Assembly (NCBI RefSeq): GCF_014905175.1
Contig: NC_057792.1
Location: forward strand, 10,147,101-10,211,100
Direction: 5' to 3'
Length of the DNA stretch: 64,000 nt
Origin: Aphidius gifuensis
Taxonomy: Eukaryota; Arthropoda; Insecta; Hymenoptera; Braconidae
Below the pieces are notes generated by a model that was not told the origin of the DNA, made no database searches, and worked only from the letters and a program-made list of their open reading frames with translations. Position 1 is the stretch's first letter. Every line of letters starts with the position of its first letter. A program made the position numbers and the translations under genes. Below, piece after piece: positions 33,609 through 44,064 of the stretch.

Positions 33609-34260
33609 ATTTGCCTTTGTTTATTTTGTTATCTAAAGCATATACTGTTGTCCCAAAAATTTGAAAATGGTCAACGTTTGGAATTTTATTTGTCCACAGC
33701 TCATGAGGCGTTTTGCCATTTAAAGGTTTTGTTGGACATCTGTTACGAATATAATTGGCTGTATTGATTGCTTCAGCCCAAAATATACCTGGTGTTTCAG
33801 CATGTCGCATGATGCACTTTGCCATTTCATCCAGGGTTCTATTTTTTCTTTCAGCTACGCCATTTTGTTGTGGTGTATATGGTACAGTTAACCTCCTCTT
33901 AATTCCATTTTCTTGTAGGAATTTATCAAAGTTTGAATTGCAGTATTCTCGACCATTATCTGTCTGTAACATTTTAATTTTCTTGCCACTAAAATTTTCA
34001 ACCATAGATTTATAAATTTTAAATTTTTCTAACGCTTCATGTTTATGTTTTAAAAAGTATACTTCACCCCATCTTGAGTAGTCATCTATGAAGGTGATGT
34101 AGAATCTGTGACCACTGTGAGAAGGGCGTCCAAATGGACCGCTTACGTCACTGTGGACTATTTCTAGTCAATCTGTTGTCCTCCCGTCATTGGATTTTGG
34201 AAATGGTTGATTGACAGCTTTTTCTTGAGCGCACACTTCACAGTTTTTAATTTCTTGAAG
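33556..34260 (-). pseudogene. Copia integrase core
   Basis: Reverse strand frame 34005-33556 shows LQTDNGREY (second catalytic Asp), PYTPQQNGVAERKNRT (catalytic Glu) and FQIFGTTVYALD. Upstream, same frame to about 34260, lie IVHSDVSGPF (first Asp) and FIDDYSRW, separated by an in-frame TGA near 34168. After SRAHKC, at about 33600, a short conserved stretch is missing and the frame changes into the RT segment. Confidence 0.85.
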
Positions 34261-34319
34261 TGGTATATTTAGTACTCCTTGTTCACACATGAGCTTTATA
34301 TCTTTTTCGTTGACATGGC

Positions 34320-34860
34320 CTAGACGTTGATGCCATTTTTCAAAGTCATTTTTGAAATTAAATTCGCCAGATTTGCAGCGTTTTGGCTCTCTTGGATATA
34401 GTAAAGATTGCCAATTCGCTTTGCTGTTATTAGTACATTATCATTTATGTCAGATATTGTCGGTTTTTCTTTTTCAAAGAGGATTTTATAATCTTTATCT
34501 GTCATTTTTGACACTGACAGTAAATTAGTTCTTAAATCATTCACATATAAAACATGATCTAATTTAACTGTCTTTTGTTTATTAACATCAATAATGTTTA
34601 TTTTAATTTCACCGACACCACTTATTTTTGTTGAATCATTATTGGCAAGGCTTAATTTTAAATTCGCTTTTTCAATTTGTTTGAATAGCTTATTGTTTGC
34701 AGTGATATGTAATGTACTGCCACTATCTAAGCACCATAGATTTTTATCGTTTGATTTGTTAGCATTGTTTACATAATTCATTAATGCGATTTCTTCATTT
34801 GTTTGAGCACTTGCAGCGAGTTCAATATTTTCTTCGTATTGATCTTCTTCTTCTTCTTCT
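34320..34860 (-). pseudogene. Copia protease region
   Basis: Reverse strand. WCLDSGSTLHIT has the D-S-G active site of retroviral-type aspartic proteases; HVLYVNDLRTNLLSVSK follows, as in copia polyproteins. A frame break near 34318 separates it from the GAG-pre-integrase zinc region at about 34260-34330. Confidence 0.85.
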
Positions 34861-34892
34861 TCCGCATAATTTGCATGTTTATAAATATTTTT

Positions 34893-35200
34893 TTAATAGC
34901 AATCTTTTGCATGGTGGTTGTAACCATTGCACGTTGCACAGCGTATTGTATTGCTTGACTTTCTGTCAAAACCTTTGTTATTGTTGTTGTGCGGGGTCCA
35001 TCTTCTCTGTCCATTCGTTCCCCCACCTCTGTTGTTATTGTTATACCGGTCATCTATTTCTGTGTGTGACGGCGGTTTATGTGCTAGTCGTTTTCCACCT
35101 CGAGAAAACGAGTTTCGATTGCTCGGGCCTTTTCGGCCAAACGAAGATTTTGCGTACATGGCTCTCTGACCTTTATTCACAAGATCAAAGTATTCATTAA
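34893..35200 (-). pseudogene. Copia gag C-terminus with zinc knuckle
   Basis: Reverse strand frame with an Asn/Gly/Arg-rich linker and a CCHC knuckle CATCNGYNHHAKDC (C-x2-C-x4-H-x4-C), ending at TAA near 34893. The upstream gag core is missing because the element stops at about 35225. Confidence 0.8.
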
Positions 35201-35226
35201 TATTATCTTGGATGCTTTTTGCGCTA

Positions 35227-35460
35227 ACAATTTTTTAATAATTTTTTTATTTTTTTTATTTTCAAGAACAGAATAAAGGCTAATTTGTACCGATAAAATT
35301 ACAATTTGTACCTCAAAAATAATAATAATGAAGTATTGTTGTTTGATATTTTGGAGTAACTTGTTTTTTTATTATTATTTTTGAGCTACAAATTTTATCG
35401 GTACAAATTAGCTTTTGTTCTGCTCTTAAAAATAAAAAAAAAATTATTAAAAAATATTAA
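35227..35460. repeat. ~230-bp hairpin repeat
   Basis: Arms TTTTTTAATAATTTTTTTATTTT, GAACAGAATAAAGGCTAATTTGTACCGA and their inverses around a centre near 35340. A diverged half copy follows at 35530-35690. Confidence 0.75.
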
Positions 35461-35529
35461 TTTTTAATAGCGCTATGCAATTGTTTATCAAATATTTTTA
35501 TTAGCAAATGCATGGCGCCTTCAAATATT

Positions 35530-35900
35530 AATATTTTTTAATAATTTTTTTTTTATTTTAAAGAACAGAACAAGAGCTAAGTTGTACCGATTAAATTAGA
35601 ATTTGTACCTCAATAATTAAAGTAGATATGCAATTGTTAATTATCATATTGGAGTAAATAATTTTTTTTTGTTGTTATTCTTGAGGTACAAATCCCGGGC
35701 TTGGTGGTACAAATTAGTACAAATTATTCTGCGTCTGTAGCAATTTTTTCCACCCCTCTAAGTCATCTAGAAAAAAGTCGATATGTAACCCTTTCTGGAC
35801 CCTTTCATTTTGAGGTACAAATTAAATCAATGCTGGTACAAATTAGTACAAATCAAGACGCTCCTAATGAGTATCCTAGATAATTTTTCTAGGACTTATG
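35530..35900. repeat. GTACAAATTAG-rich repeat related to the preceding hairpin
   Basis: Contains GAACAGAACAAGAGCTAAGTTGTACCGA, then several TGGTACAAATTAGTACAAAT words. No gene. Confidence 0.6.
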
Positions 35901-36494
35901 CAGGCCAGGTTCACGCATCCGTCATTTGGTGAATAGACCCAACCTCAAAATTATCATTTTGTAACTTTGACACATTTACACATTTGTTTTGAGTTGATCG
36001 ACACGTACTTCACAAAAAGTTGTTTCCAAAAAAACAAAAGAATCTCTTGATATTAATAAAATATAAAGAAGTAGAGAGATATATATAGTGAGTAATAAGA
36101 AAGTATGAGAGAGATAAAAAATTTCTGTCCTTAAACGTAAAAAAGCACAGTCGAAATTTCGTTTAATTATTAAAAATAAAATAAACGATTAAATAATTTG
36201 GTTTTTTTTTTATATCAAAGCTTGATACAATAGAATTTTAAATTATAAAAATCATTTATTTTGATCGTCATTATCATATTTTAAATAAATTTTTAAAAAC
36301 TAGCGAGGGATGAGGTTACCACTATTTGATGTATATTAGGCTCGGTAGTATTTTTGCGCTATCATTTTTTTTTTTTTTGGTATTATTATTTTTTGTTTCA
36401 CACTTGACCCGAGGCACTACCGTGCCTCTTGATAAAGTCCTTTTCCGAGGGCAATCGATTCTATCATTTTATTATGTCGCTTATTTTCATTTAA
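35901..36494. other. No gene seen; left flank of the Polinton-like block
   Basis: AT-rich, no terminal inverted repeat of the following block was identified. Confidence 0.4.
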
Positions 36495-37247
36495 TTATTT
36501 TTTACTTGTCTTTACTGCATTGGTAGCTTTGACAACGCCAGATGCTCCACTAACTAATCCACGCAATGCTGATATTGCTGAGAAAATCGGAATTAAGAGA
36601 GGTTTAGCAATTGGTAAAACTCTAGGCACAGTAATAGCTTTGTTGCCGCCACTTGTTTTGATAGCTGCTCTCGCACCGTTCAATGCTGATTTGATTGCAA
36701 CAGATGAATTATTCGATCCCTTCATTGCCCTCTTTGCTGCTTGTACAATTTTTGAAAATGATATTTTCTTTTTTTTCTTGATATTCTCCTTTTTAACAGT
36801 GCGATTTTTATTTTTTATTAATTTTCCACCTGTCTTCTTTTCTTGTTTTTTTATTTTTTAGCGAAGATGATAGTTTTTTTTTTGAACATTTCTATTTTTT
36901 TTTTTTTCATTAACACAACCCATACCAAATTTTGATTTTATTTTCAAACTTGTGTTTTTAGAAAGAATACGTTCAGCTGCTTCACGAGCTAAAATATCAT
37001 CAGCTGCGTTTCTTGCCTTGATATCGTTGCGATATTTCGAATAAGCAATATCGTGGTTTTTACAAGCTGCGTCTAAAGGATTAATTCTCGGATCCTCTCT
37101 TGCTAAGCCTTTTTCTAACTTGGTACCTGGTCCGCAATATGAATAACCCGGTAGATTAAATTCAAATGGTAATTTGTTAATTATTTTATTGAGTATTCCT
37201 TTTCCACGATGTTTTTTATTCTTTTTTTGTGATGTATGCTTAATCAT
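36495..37247 (-). pseudogene. Phospholipase A2-like (VP1-type) protein, frameshifted
   Basis: Reverse strand, likely start ATG at 37247-37245. A basic N-terminus is followed by the PLA2 signatures seen in parvovirus VP1 and adintovirus proteins: the calcium-loop YCGPGT and the catalytic helix with CKNHDIAY (His-Asp pair). After the domain comes a Lys-rich tail that stops at 36858; the rest of the C-terminus, with NGARAAIKTSGGNKAI, VPRVLPI and a hydrophobic LIPIFSAISALRGL segment, lies in another frame at 36725-36495, so there is a break near 36730-36870 in a T-rich stretch. In parvoviruses this domain helps the particle leave the endosome; here that role is inference. The HD pair is kept. Confidence 0.75.
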
Positions 37248-37274
37248 AGTTAATAATAGACTGATTTGCTTCAG

Positions 37275-37281
37275 TATAAAA
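37275..37281 (+). promoter_or_regulatory. TATA-box candidate between divergent genes
   Basis: TATAAAA sits about 40 bases upstream of the forward ATG at 37321, in the only 73 bases between that gene and the divergent PLA2-like start at 37247. Position and sequence suit a core promoter for the forward gene; no further evidence. Confidence 0.35.
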
Positions 37282-37320
37282 CGGTTGAATTTATATGATT
37301 TGAGCTCAGTGCTCATCACG

Positions 37321-37929
37321 ATGGAATACCAGAAACAAGCTCTAAAATTACCGGTTATAAACTTTGATATAATTACATCAAAAAGTGGTAATGGTTTAAT
37401 AGAAAAACGTCATAGTGATTTACTACCAAATACAATGAGATGTGCGATAATTGGAGAAGGAAGTAATTGTGGTAAAACGAACGCTTTAATGAATTTAATT
37501 GTTGATCCAAATAGTTTACGATTTGCAAATATTTATATTTATAGTAAATCACTATACCAACCAAAATATCAATATTTAGAAAAGTTACTAGAAGCACTAA
37601 AAGAAATAAATTATTATAAATTTTCTGATAATGATCAAGTAGTACCAGTTACGAAGCAAAACCAAATTCGTTGTTCATATTTGATGATGTTGCAACTGAA
37701 AAGCAGGATCATATTAAAGCATTTTTTTTGTATGGGAAGACACAAAGCTGTTGATTCATTTTATTCATGTCAATCATATGCACAAATACCAAAACATTTA
37801 ATACGTGATATCATTAATTTTTTGATTATCTTTCCACAAGATGATACGAATTTGAAGCATATACAACACGATCATGTTAACATTGATATGGAGTACAGTA
37901 AATTCCGACAGATGTGTGTGGATTGTTGA
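37321..37929 (+). pseudogene. A32/FtsK-HerA-like packaging ATPase, frameshifted
   Basis: Starts at ATG 37321. Walker A is clear: GEGSNCGKTN at residues about 45-54, followed by IYIYSKS. From about 37650 the best-conserved reading changes frame: FDDVA, a Walker B match, is found in a different frame at about 37675-37690, and the original frame resumes after the T-run near 37720 with MGRHKAVDSFYSCQSYAQ and FLIIFPQDDTN. So two compensating indels, plus a stop at 37927-37929 before the expected C-terminus, inactivate it. In Polinton-type elements this ATPase is thought to move the genome into the capsid. Confidence 0.75.
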
Positions 37930-38055
37930 AAAGAAAAATATTGCTTTCTGTGTATCGATAAAAGCTCTAGATGAAGGAAGATATAGACAAAATTTTGACT
38001 GCTTCATAACTATAAATAACAAAACGATTTGTTAAATTTTCTTAGTTAATTGTAA

Positions 38056-39054
38056 AATCGCAAAGGATCAACATGCCTGTGTGAGCAAGAACTAGTTGAT
38101 GAAACAAAATTTTCAAGTGAAATTGATAAAGTACAAGATGTTATTTGTAAAAAATATCATTTGATAAAATTAGGAAAAGAAAATATATCAGAAGTTGCGA
38201 ACGAATATCTTGAACCTGTTGTTACACCGCTTAACAAATTAGCTGCACAACTGCCAACAACAACAACAACAACAACGATCGATAAAAAATCATTAATTGA
38301 TGATAAATCATTTCCGGGTAAAAAAAATAATTCAACACATAAGGACAATTATAGAAGTTCTGATATTGAAGAGTCAATTTATGAACAAGAAGGTGAATAT
38401 GATACTGCTGATGAAGGTGAGGGAACATTTGTGGAAGAATCAAATAAGAATTTAATGAATGATTACTTAGGAAAAATCAATAGTATACAGTCGGATAAAG
38501 ATTATGGTGTAAAAAAAGTAAAATCTGACTACAAAATTGGAAATGCAAAAATATTCTTTAACGATGACGAATTAAATATTTTTGATACATCTTACAAAAT
38601 AACACCTGGATTAATGGAATTATTATTTATGAAGTCACCAGACAGAAGAACTATCACTGATATTGATGGAAAAAATTATAGTGAAATTATCAATAATACA
38701 AACGCACATCATCAATATCATAGATTAATTATGCCAATAAAAAATTCAGCATCTCGAAAATACATTGATTTTATCACACCTCGTAATAATAATGAGCATT
38801 ATGGTACTGGATTATTACCAACGGTTATGACTCTTAGAAAAACTAATCCAACTAGAGTCAATTATATCTACTGGGATGATCCAAATGAACTTGTTGATCG
38901 ATTACGATTATTAGTAGCATCAAGAGCAGCTGATAATCCGAATCATGATAATGAGATCATGTCAATTATTGAAGAGTTGAGAGAAAGTGGATTAATATAT
39001 TCATATAAAAAAAAAAAATCAATCTGTATACATCCGTCAGTGAACTATGACTGA
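38056..39054 (+). CDS. Conserved Polinton/adintovirus-associated protein of unknown function
   Basis: Open frame of about 330 codons from a stop near 38050 to TGA 39052-39054; no obvious ATG near the start, first TTG-context frame body begins around 38087. It has a Thr-repeat (TTTTTTT) at about 38262-38279, an acidic stretch (EYDTADEGEGTFVEE), then a well-ordered C-terminal domain with PGLMELLFMKSPD, YHRLIMP, GTGLLPTVM, YIYWDDPNELVDRL and IIEELRESGLIY. I recall the YWDDPNELVDRLRLL signature from arthropod genes that travel with PLA2-like and ATPase genes, but I know no assigned function. The frame is intact, unlike its neighbours, and overlaps the next frame by 8 bases. Confidence 0.6.
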   Translation, partial: NRKGSTCLCEQELVDETKFSSEIDKVQDVICKKYHLIKLGKENISEVANEYLEPVVTPLNKLAAQLPTTTTTTTIDKKSLIDDKSFPGKKNNSTHKDNYRSSDIEESIYEQEGEYDTADEGEGTFVEESNKNLMNDYLGKINSIQSDKDYGVKKVKSDYKIGNAKIFFNDDELNIFDTSYKITPGLMELLFMKSPDRRTITDIDGKNYSEIINNTNAHHQYHRLIMPIKNSASRKYIDFITPRNNNEHYGTGLLPTVMTLRKTNPTRVNYIYWDDPNELVDRLRLLVASRAADNPNHDNEIMSIIEELRESGLIYSYKKKKSICIHPSVNYD

Positions 39055-39348
39055 TTATAAGAGAGACGTTGTGCGTGAGTTATATGTCTTTGATGAAGGA
39101 TATAAACCAAATTGGATAAATGAAATATTCACAATTACTAAAATTAATAAAACATCACCTGTAACGTATAAGCTTAAAGACTATCAAAAAATCCAATACA
39201 AGGAAGCTTTTATACTAAAGAGCTACAAAAAGTTCGACATTCTGACATTTATTCAATTGAAAAAGTTTTGAAAAGACAAGGGAATAAAAAGTATGTAAAA
39301 TATCTTGGATTTGACAATAGTCATAATCAATGGATAGATAAACAATAA
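39047..39348 (+). pseudogene. C-terminal end of Polinton-type integrase with chromodomain-like tail
   Basis: The first part (39047-39271 frame) has GYKPNWINEIFTITKI and SPVTYKLKDYQ, the SH3-like tail of retroviral-type integrases found in Polintons. In a T-run near 39213 one base is missing, after which the neighbouring frame reads ELQKVR, IEKVLKRQ and VKYLGFDNSHNQWID, a chromodomain-like end, to TAA at 39346-39348. The zinc finger and DDE core are absent from the window, so only the last ~100 residues survive. In intact relatives this enzyme inserts the element DNA. Confidence 0.75.
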
Positions 39349-39369
39349 ACTATTGTTAAAAAAATCAAT

Positions 39370-40530
39370 TGATGTGTATTTATTTTAATTATATTACGGA
39401 GGCTAGGAGCCGAAAGGCTCAGCCGCAGTATTGGATTTATTCCCCAAAAAAAAAAACGTTCATAACTTCTAAACTAATTGTCGTAAAGACTTCGGATTTG
39501 GCTCAAAAGAAGCGGCTCTGAAAATTCTATCGCCCCTAATGAAAAAAAAAAACAATCTATTCGGCCATTTTTTTTTTTTTGCACGAAAAATACTATTCGT
39601 ACGATAAAAATTCATTTGAAAAAGTTATAGAATTTTGAAAAACGATTATTTTAAGCCTAATATGAAACCTCTGCGACTACTCTATTTTGAGTTATAGCTT
39701 ATGCCGTTTTCATTTTTTAGGCAAACGATAACTCATGATAAAATGGTGTTAGAGACTTTATATTAGGCTTAAAACATGCGTATTCGAAAATCCTATCGCC
39801 TTTTCGAAAAAATTTTGATCTATGAATCATATTTTTCATAAAAATTAAAAAAAAAACCGTTTTTTTTTTTTTTTTAAATTTAGTTTTTTTAAAAAAAAAA
39901 AAAAGTGACTGAACAGATAATGCTCTTTCTCATGAAGGGCGATGGAGTTTCAGAAGACGCGTTGTTTAAGCCTAATACGATGTCTCTACTACAATTTTAT
40001 CAAAAGTTATTGCATTCCTAGTTTTCGAGTAATTTCTGAAAAACGCTCTAACTTTCGACAAATTTGTCCTAGATACTTTGTATAAGACTTAAAAAGCATG
40101 TGTGGTAAAATCCTACATCTTTTACTCAAAACTTTTTTCAAAAAAAATTATAGTTTTCATTAATCAGTAAAAAATAGAATTTTTGAAATATTTTTGTCTC
40201 TTTTGTTTCAAAAATAGAAAAAAATTGACTATTGGAATCAGGATGAACTCCTCAAGGGGCGATAGAGTTTTAAAAACCACGTTTTTTGAGCTTAATATGA
40301 AGTCATTCCTTTGATTCTAACAAAAGTTATAGCTTGCCTTAACTTGAACGAAAAAAAAAAAAAAAAAAATCGATTTTCAGAAAAATAAAAAAAAATGTAC
40401 TATTATTGTATTGTTACTTCTAGAAACCATTTAAGAGATAAAATTTAACACGGCCTTAGCCGGAGTATTGAAAATTTTTAATTTTCAACGGTAACGCGGG
40501 CCACACGCCCCAACAAACGTTACCAGATCT
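39370..40530. repeat. Degenerate tandem block after the Polinton-like genes
   Basis: Two end-like motifs, CGGAGGCTAGGAGCCGAAAGG at about 39399 and CGGCCTTAGCCGGAGTATTG at about 40453, enclose about five diverged ~190-bp units with AAAGTTATAGCTT, TTATATTAGGCTTAAAACATGCG and CGATAGAGTTT. No coding sequence. It might be an unrelated repeat or part of the element's flank. Confidence 0.5.
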
Positions 40531-41558
40531 TTTTTAAATTTATTTATTTACATCATTCATACCTGTACTATTCACATCATTCAAATTTTTTCAATACGTA
40601 CTTTTATTGAAACACATTCGTTCAACAGGTATATATCCCCATTTCAGATTGTCAGTTTCACCATTCATTAACTGGCTTTATCATCTTTCCAACTTGAGGC
40701 TATTATTTTAGTCGTTCTTGTCGTTACTTTATGTTTATAAAATTTTAGAACACGGTAAACTTTAGTGATAATCATCCTTGAAGAACAGTATTGTTTCAAA
40801 TTTCTAATGAGCAACATAATTCTTTTTATTATCTATAGTTGCTAACAACTTTGGAGTTTTACTTGTTTCAAGAGTTTGTTTTTTACGCATTGGTGTTAGT
40901 GAAAAATCTTTCTTCAGAGAGAAGAGTATAAACAGATAGACACTATTCCAACAAGCAAAATGGAAATCAAGAGACACTGTATTTTTTTTTTTTTTTTATA
41001 CTACAGTGCATGGTTGTGTATCACCTCGCTCGGCAAGTAAAAACCCAACAAGGAGAAGAGAGCAATCAGTGTTGCAGGATCGCAAATCTCTCATGTCCCC
41101 TCGTTGCGAGAAAGACGAAAATTTCAAAATTCAACATTAATTATCTTTAAAAATCAACGTCGGATAAAATTCAAATTTCTTTTATCGTATTCGTCTTGTC
41201 AAGCATTACAATTTGATAGTAATTCAAAAAATTTTTAATTGAGAAACGAACTTGCTATAAATTGAAAATGTATGGTATTTTAACTTAAGGTCCTTTCCTC
41301 GCGTATAAAAAAGTCAACTTTGACATTCATTATCTCAAAAAAAAAAAAAAAACCGAGGTCAGAAAAAAGTTGAAAAAAAATTGAGATAATAAATATTTAT
41401 TTCATTGAAAAATCAAAAAATATTAAGTGACAATTCAATTATTTATAAGCAACCTTAATAAAAAAAATTTTAAATGGAGCTGAAAAATAATAGAAATATA
41501 TTAAATCTCAATAAAAACAACATACTAAAAAATTTCAAATTTATTTATTTATTTATTT
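40531..41558. other. No supported gene
   Basis: Mixed AT-rich sequence with poly-A and poly-T runs; 41000-41110 is less AT-rich but no frame stands out. Confidence 0.4.
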
Positions 41559-41905
41559 TCAAAAAAACAAATAATCTTGTGCCCATATTGAGTCACGACA
41601 GATGCGTCCTGATTTGGATGTTCCATTTGGAATGTAGCAGTAATTGTAATAATCGCTATTTTCTGGAACACTCCTAAGCTGCTCATCTGGATCCAGAATG
41701 AACTCCTGCTTATCCATAGATTCATCCTCAGGCTCCTTTTTTTTTAATAAAAACATAACCACTAATAAGCTTAACGAAAATTAATTTACCATACAACGGA
41801 GGTGCCTTCTTGAAAGAAAGCTTTGGATTGATGGCTCCAGGGTTGTAGCAGATAACCTCTTCTTCATCCTGCTCATCCTGAGGCTCCTCTTTTTTACTGA
41901 AAACA
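41559..41905 (-). CDS. Possible two-exon fragment of an acidic protein gene
   Basis: Reverse strand. An upstream segment (about 41898-41790) follows TTTTTGTTTTCAG and reads KKEEPQDEQDEEEVICYNPG then KLSFKKAPPLYG before GTAAAT, a donor-like site. A second segment (41745-41559) after an A/T-rich intron-like stretch reads KKEPEDESMDKQEF, then DEQLRSVPENSDYYNYCYIP, and ends in DYLFF. The two segments share the KKE-P-x-DE start, suggesting duplicated exons. No family recognised; splice phases cannot be settled and a further upstream exon (about 41975-42105) has stops in all frames. Could be a decayed gene. Confidence 0.35.
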
Positions 41906-42114
41906 AAAATTTAAAAAGAATTAAAATACGCTAAAACATAACCAAAATGATAAATTAAAAATGAAAATCACCTTGAATAGGCTGGAGCGGTTATCAACGG
42001 TTGATTCCTCGATCAGACTATTGATCAGCTCATCTCATAAACAGTTGATAATTATTTGGCGAAAGTTTCTTATCAGAGTTGCTCTATGCATGGAACTTCT
42101 CTGAAATAAAATCA

Positions 42115-42430
42115 TAAAATAAAATAGAAAAAAATAAAATATTGAAAATTAAAAATAGAATATGAAAAAATAAAATAATACAAAGATTAGTCTGAACATG
42201 TGCGAGTGATGCAATCTCCATACGCACATGTTCAACAAATAAATTTAAGAATAAAAACCTACACCATTAATTAATAAAGTAAAAAACAATGAATAAAAAT
42301 GAAATAGAAAAATAAAGTAGAATAAATAAAAATATAGAAAATTAAAAATAATGCAAAGATTAGTCTGAATATGTGCGAGTGATGCAATTTCCCTCGTGTT
42401 CAGCAAAGGATCAAAACAATGAAAGAAACA
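42115..42430. repeat. Two tandem copies of a ~165-bp unit
   Basis: AAAGATTAGTCTGAACATGTGCGAGTGATGCAAT occurs at about 42182 and 42355 (the motif is quoted in part), each preceded by an AAAATAGAAAAATAAA-rich leader. Confidence 0.7.
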
Positions 42431-42960
42431 TGCAATTATTTAAATAAATAGAAGAAGAATATAAATGAATGTAAAAGAAATTAATAAATTATTAAATTAA
42501 TAGATAACCTTTTTTTTGAGAACTCTTGATGTACAATTAACTATTTTTATTTTTGCAATGAATATAATTCACAACCGTACAGTTTGAAAACACAAACGTG
42601 AGGAAAATTTATTCGAGAAAAAACACGTTAGAATTTTTGCAATCCATAGATGAAAAAATTTTCAAGATAGAATACATCTATGGAATATTCATACAACATC
42701 CTTCTATGCATACAGCGCCCTTTTGTGAGAAAAATAAGAACTACGACTGTTATATCGACATATATCCCGGAAATTTTGAAATTGAAAAAATCAATATGTC
42801 GTCTTATGAAAAAAACTATGGCGCCTTATAAAAAATTGGGACCCCCCATGGTGACATTGCTCTAGTTAATTAATTCGCGGCCCCCCTGCGTCGATTCGAC
42901 CTAATTAAATTAATTCGCGGAACCCCGGGATGATATCTCGCGGATTCCGGGAAATCAAAC
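42424..42960 (+). repeat. Long direct repeat, copy 1, with small open frame
   Basis: Closely matches 44590-45060. It contains a 77-codon frame at 42598-42831 that begins without ATG (AGG where the other copy has ATG) and reads KIYSRKNTLEFLQSIDEKIF and GIFIQHPSMHTAPFCEKN. The 3' part (about 42835-42960) is family D sequence. The peptide is not recognised. Confidence 0.75.
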
Positions 42961-44064
42961 GTGAATCACAGCGGGGGTTGCGGGTCTTGTGGAGAGGAAG
43001 TGGACAGCGAGGGGTGAGCCAGAATCCTCCTACGTATACTTCTATTTAGATATCAAGTTTATCATCTTCAAAAAAAATATTTTGGATAAAATTTCAAGTA
43101 CAAAATGTAGCTTATAATATGATTTGGAAAAATCACTTGGAAGCATCAAAGATGCTTCAGCTTGTGTTCGAACTAGGATTTCATAGTGGTCGATTTTTAA
43201 AACACTTTTACTAATTGGGATTTATCAAAAATTCTTGGACTATGAGTTATTTATCTGTTCAAGTGAGGATGGAACTCCAGAGAGTGTGACAACAAAACAA
43301 AATGCATTGGTAAACAAATCATTGATTAGGAGAATTCAGTTTTGTTTTTTCATCAGTGGAATTACTATTGTCTTTTTTTATCAGATATCACTGTTTAACA
43401 GTGTTGCATGCCGAACAAAGTATAAGATCAATTATTCAAGCACTTAAAGAAAAAAGCGTCTAATTTCTGTACAGAGGAGCTGGAAGAATAATTAGAACTA
43501 ACAAAAATGAAATATCAGTACAACAACTTATAAACTGATAGAAGGTAATTTTTTCAATTTACTCATTCATTTATTTTTTGTACTTGATGGAATAAATAAT
43601 GTGTACTTTCATCAATAATTAGAATTCTTTTTTTTAGAATTTCTTGAAGAGAAATATAAAAGTTCAACTGAAACTACAAATTTGCTCAATGACCAGTAAA
43701 TTTTAATCTGGAGCCGGAGACGGTGAAGGTGGTTACAAAAACCGGAAAAACAATCAAGCTCAAATTATTTCTTTCAAACGTCTTTCGGTGATCGAAAAGT
43801 TAGCAAAAAAATTAAAAAAGAAAAAAGTTAATATTCATTTGAATAAAGTGTAGTGTGCTTATATTATATATTTGTGTGAAAAAATTTATTATTTTTTTTC
43901 TTTATTAACTTTTTAGATAAAATAATTTTTCCCAACCATGTCACAAGCATGGTAATCATGCCTTCTACAAGCCTCATATCTAAATCTTGACACAAGTCTC
44001 ATAAACAAGCTTGGCACGAGCCTTGTAATCGGTCCTTGGCACAAAGCTTGTCATCAGGCTTGTA
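42961..44064. other. No supported gene; AAGCTTGG-type words at the end
   Basis: Mostly unique-looking AT-rich DNA. From about 43940 to 44064 words such as ACAAGCCTCATA and GGCACGAGCCTTG recall the minisatellite at 20008. Confidence 0.4.

Larger units (their letters stand above)
31220..35225 (-). mobile_element. Ty1/copia retrotransposon, 5' truncated
   Basis: Reverse strand order is zinc-knuckle gag, protease, integrase, reverse transcriptase, RNase H, polypurine tract and 3' LTR, which is the copia order (integrase before RT). The 5' LTR and most of gag are absent: the sequence stops at about 35225 where unrelated palindromic repeats start. Several frame breaks and a nonsense codon make it inactive. 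Confidence 0.9.
36495..39348. mobile_element. Remnant of a Polinton/adintovirus-like integrating DNA element
   Basis: Four adjacent genes form a recognisable set: a PLA2-like gene (reverse), a divergent packaging-ATPase-like gene, an unassigned conserved gene and the C-terminal end of a Polinton-type integrase (all forward). PLA2-domain proteins, A32-like ATPases and retroviral-type integrases are known hallmarks of adintovirus/Polinton-type elements (established for the group). No protein-primed DNA polymerase, protease or penton gene is visible here, and no long terminal inverted repeats, so this is a partial, internally decayed copy. The capsid-like fragment at 7469-8324 belongs to the same class. 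Confidence 0.7.
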
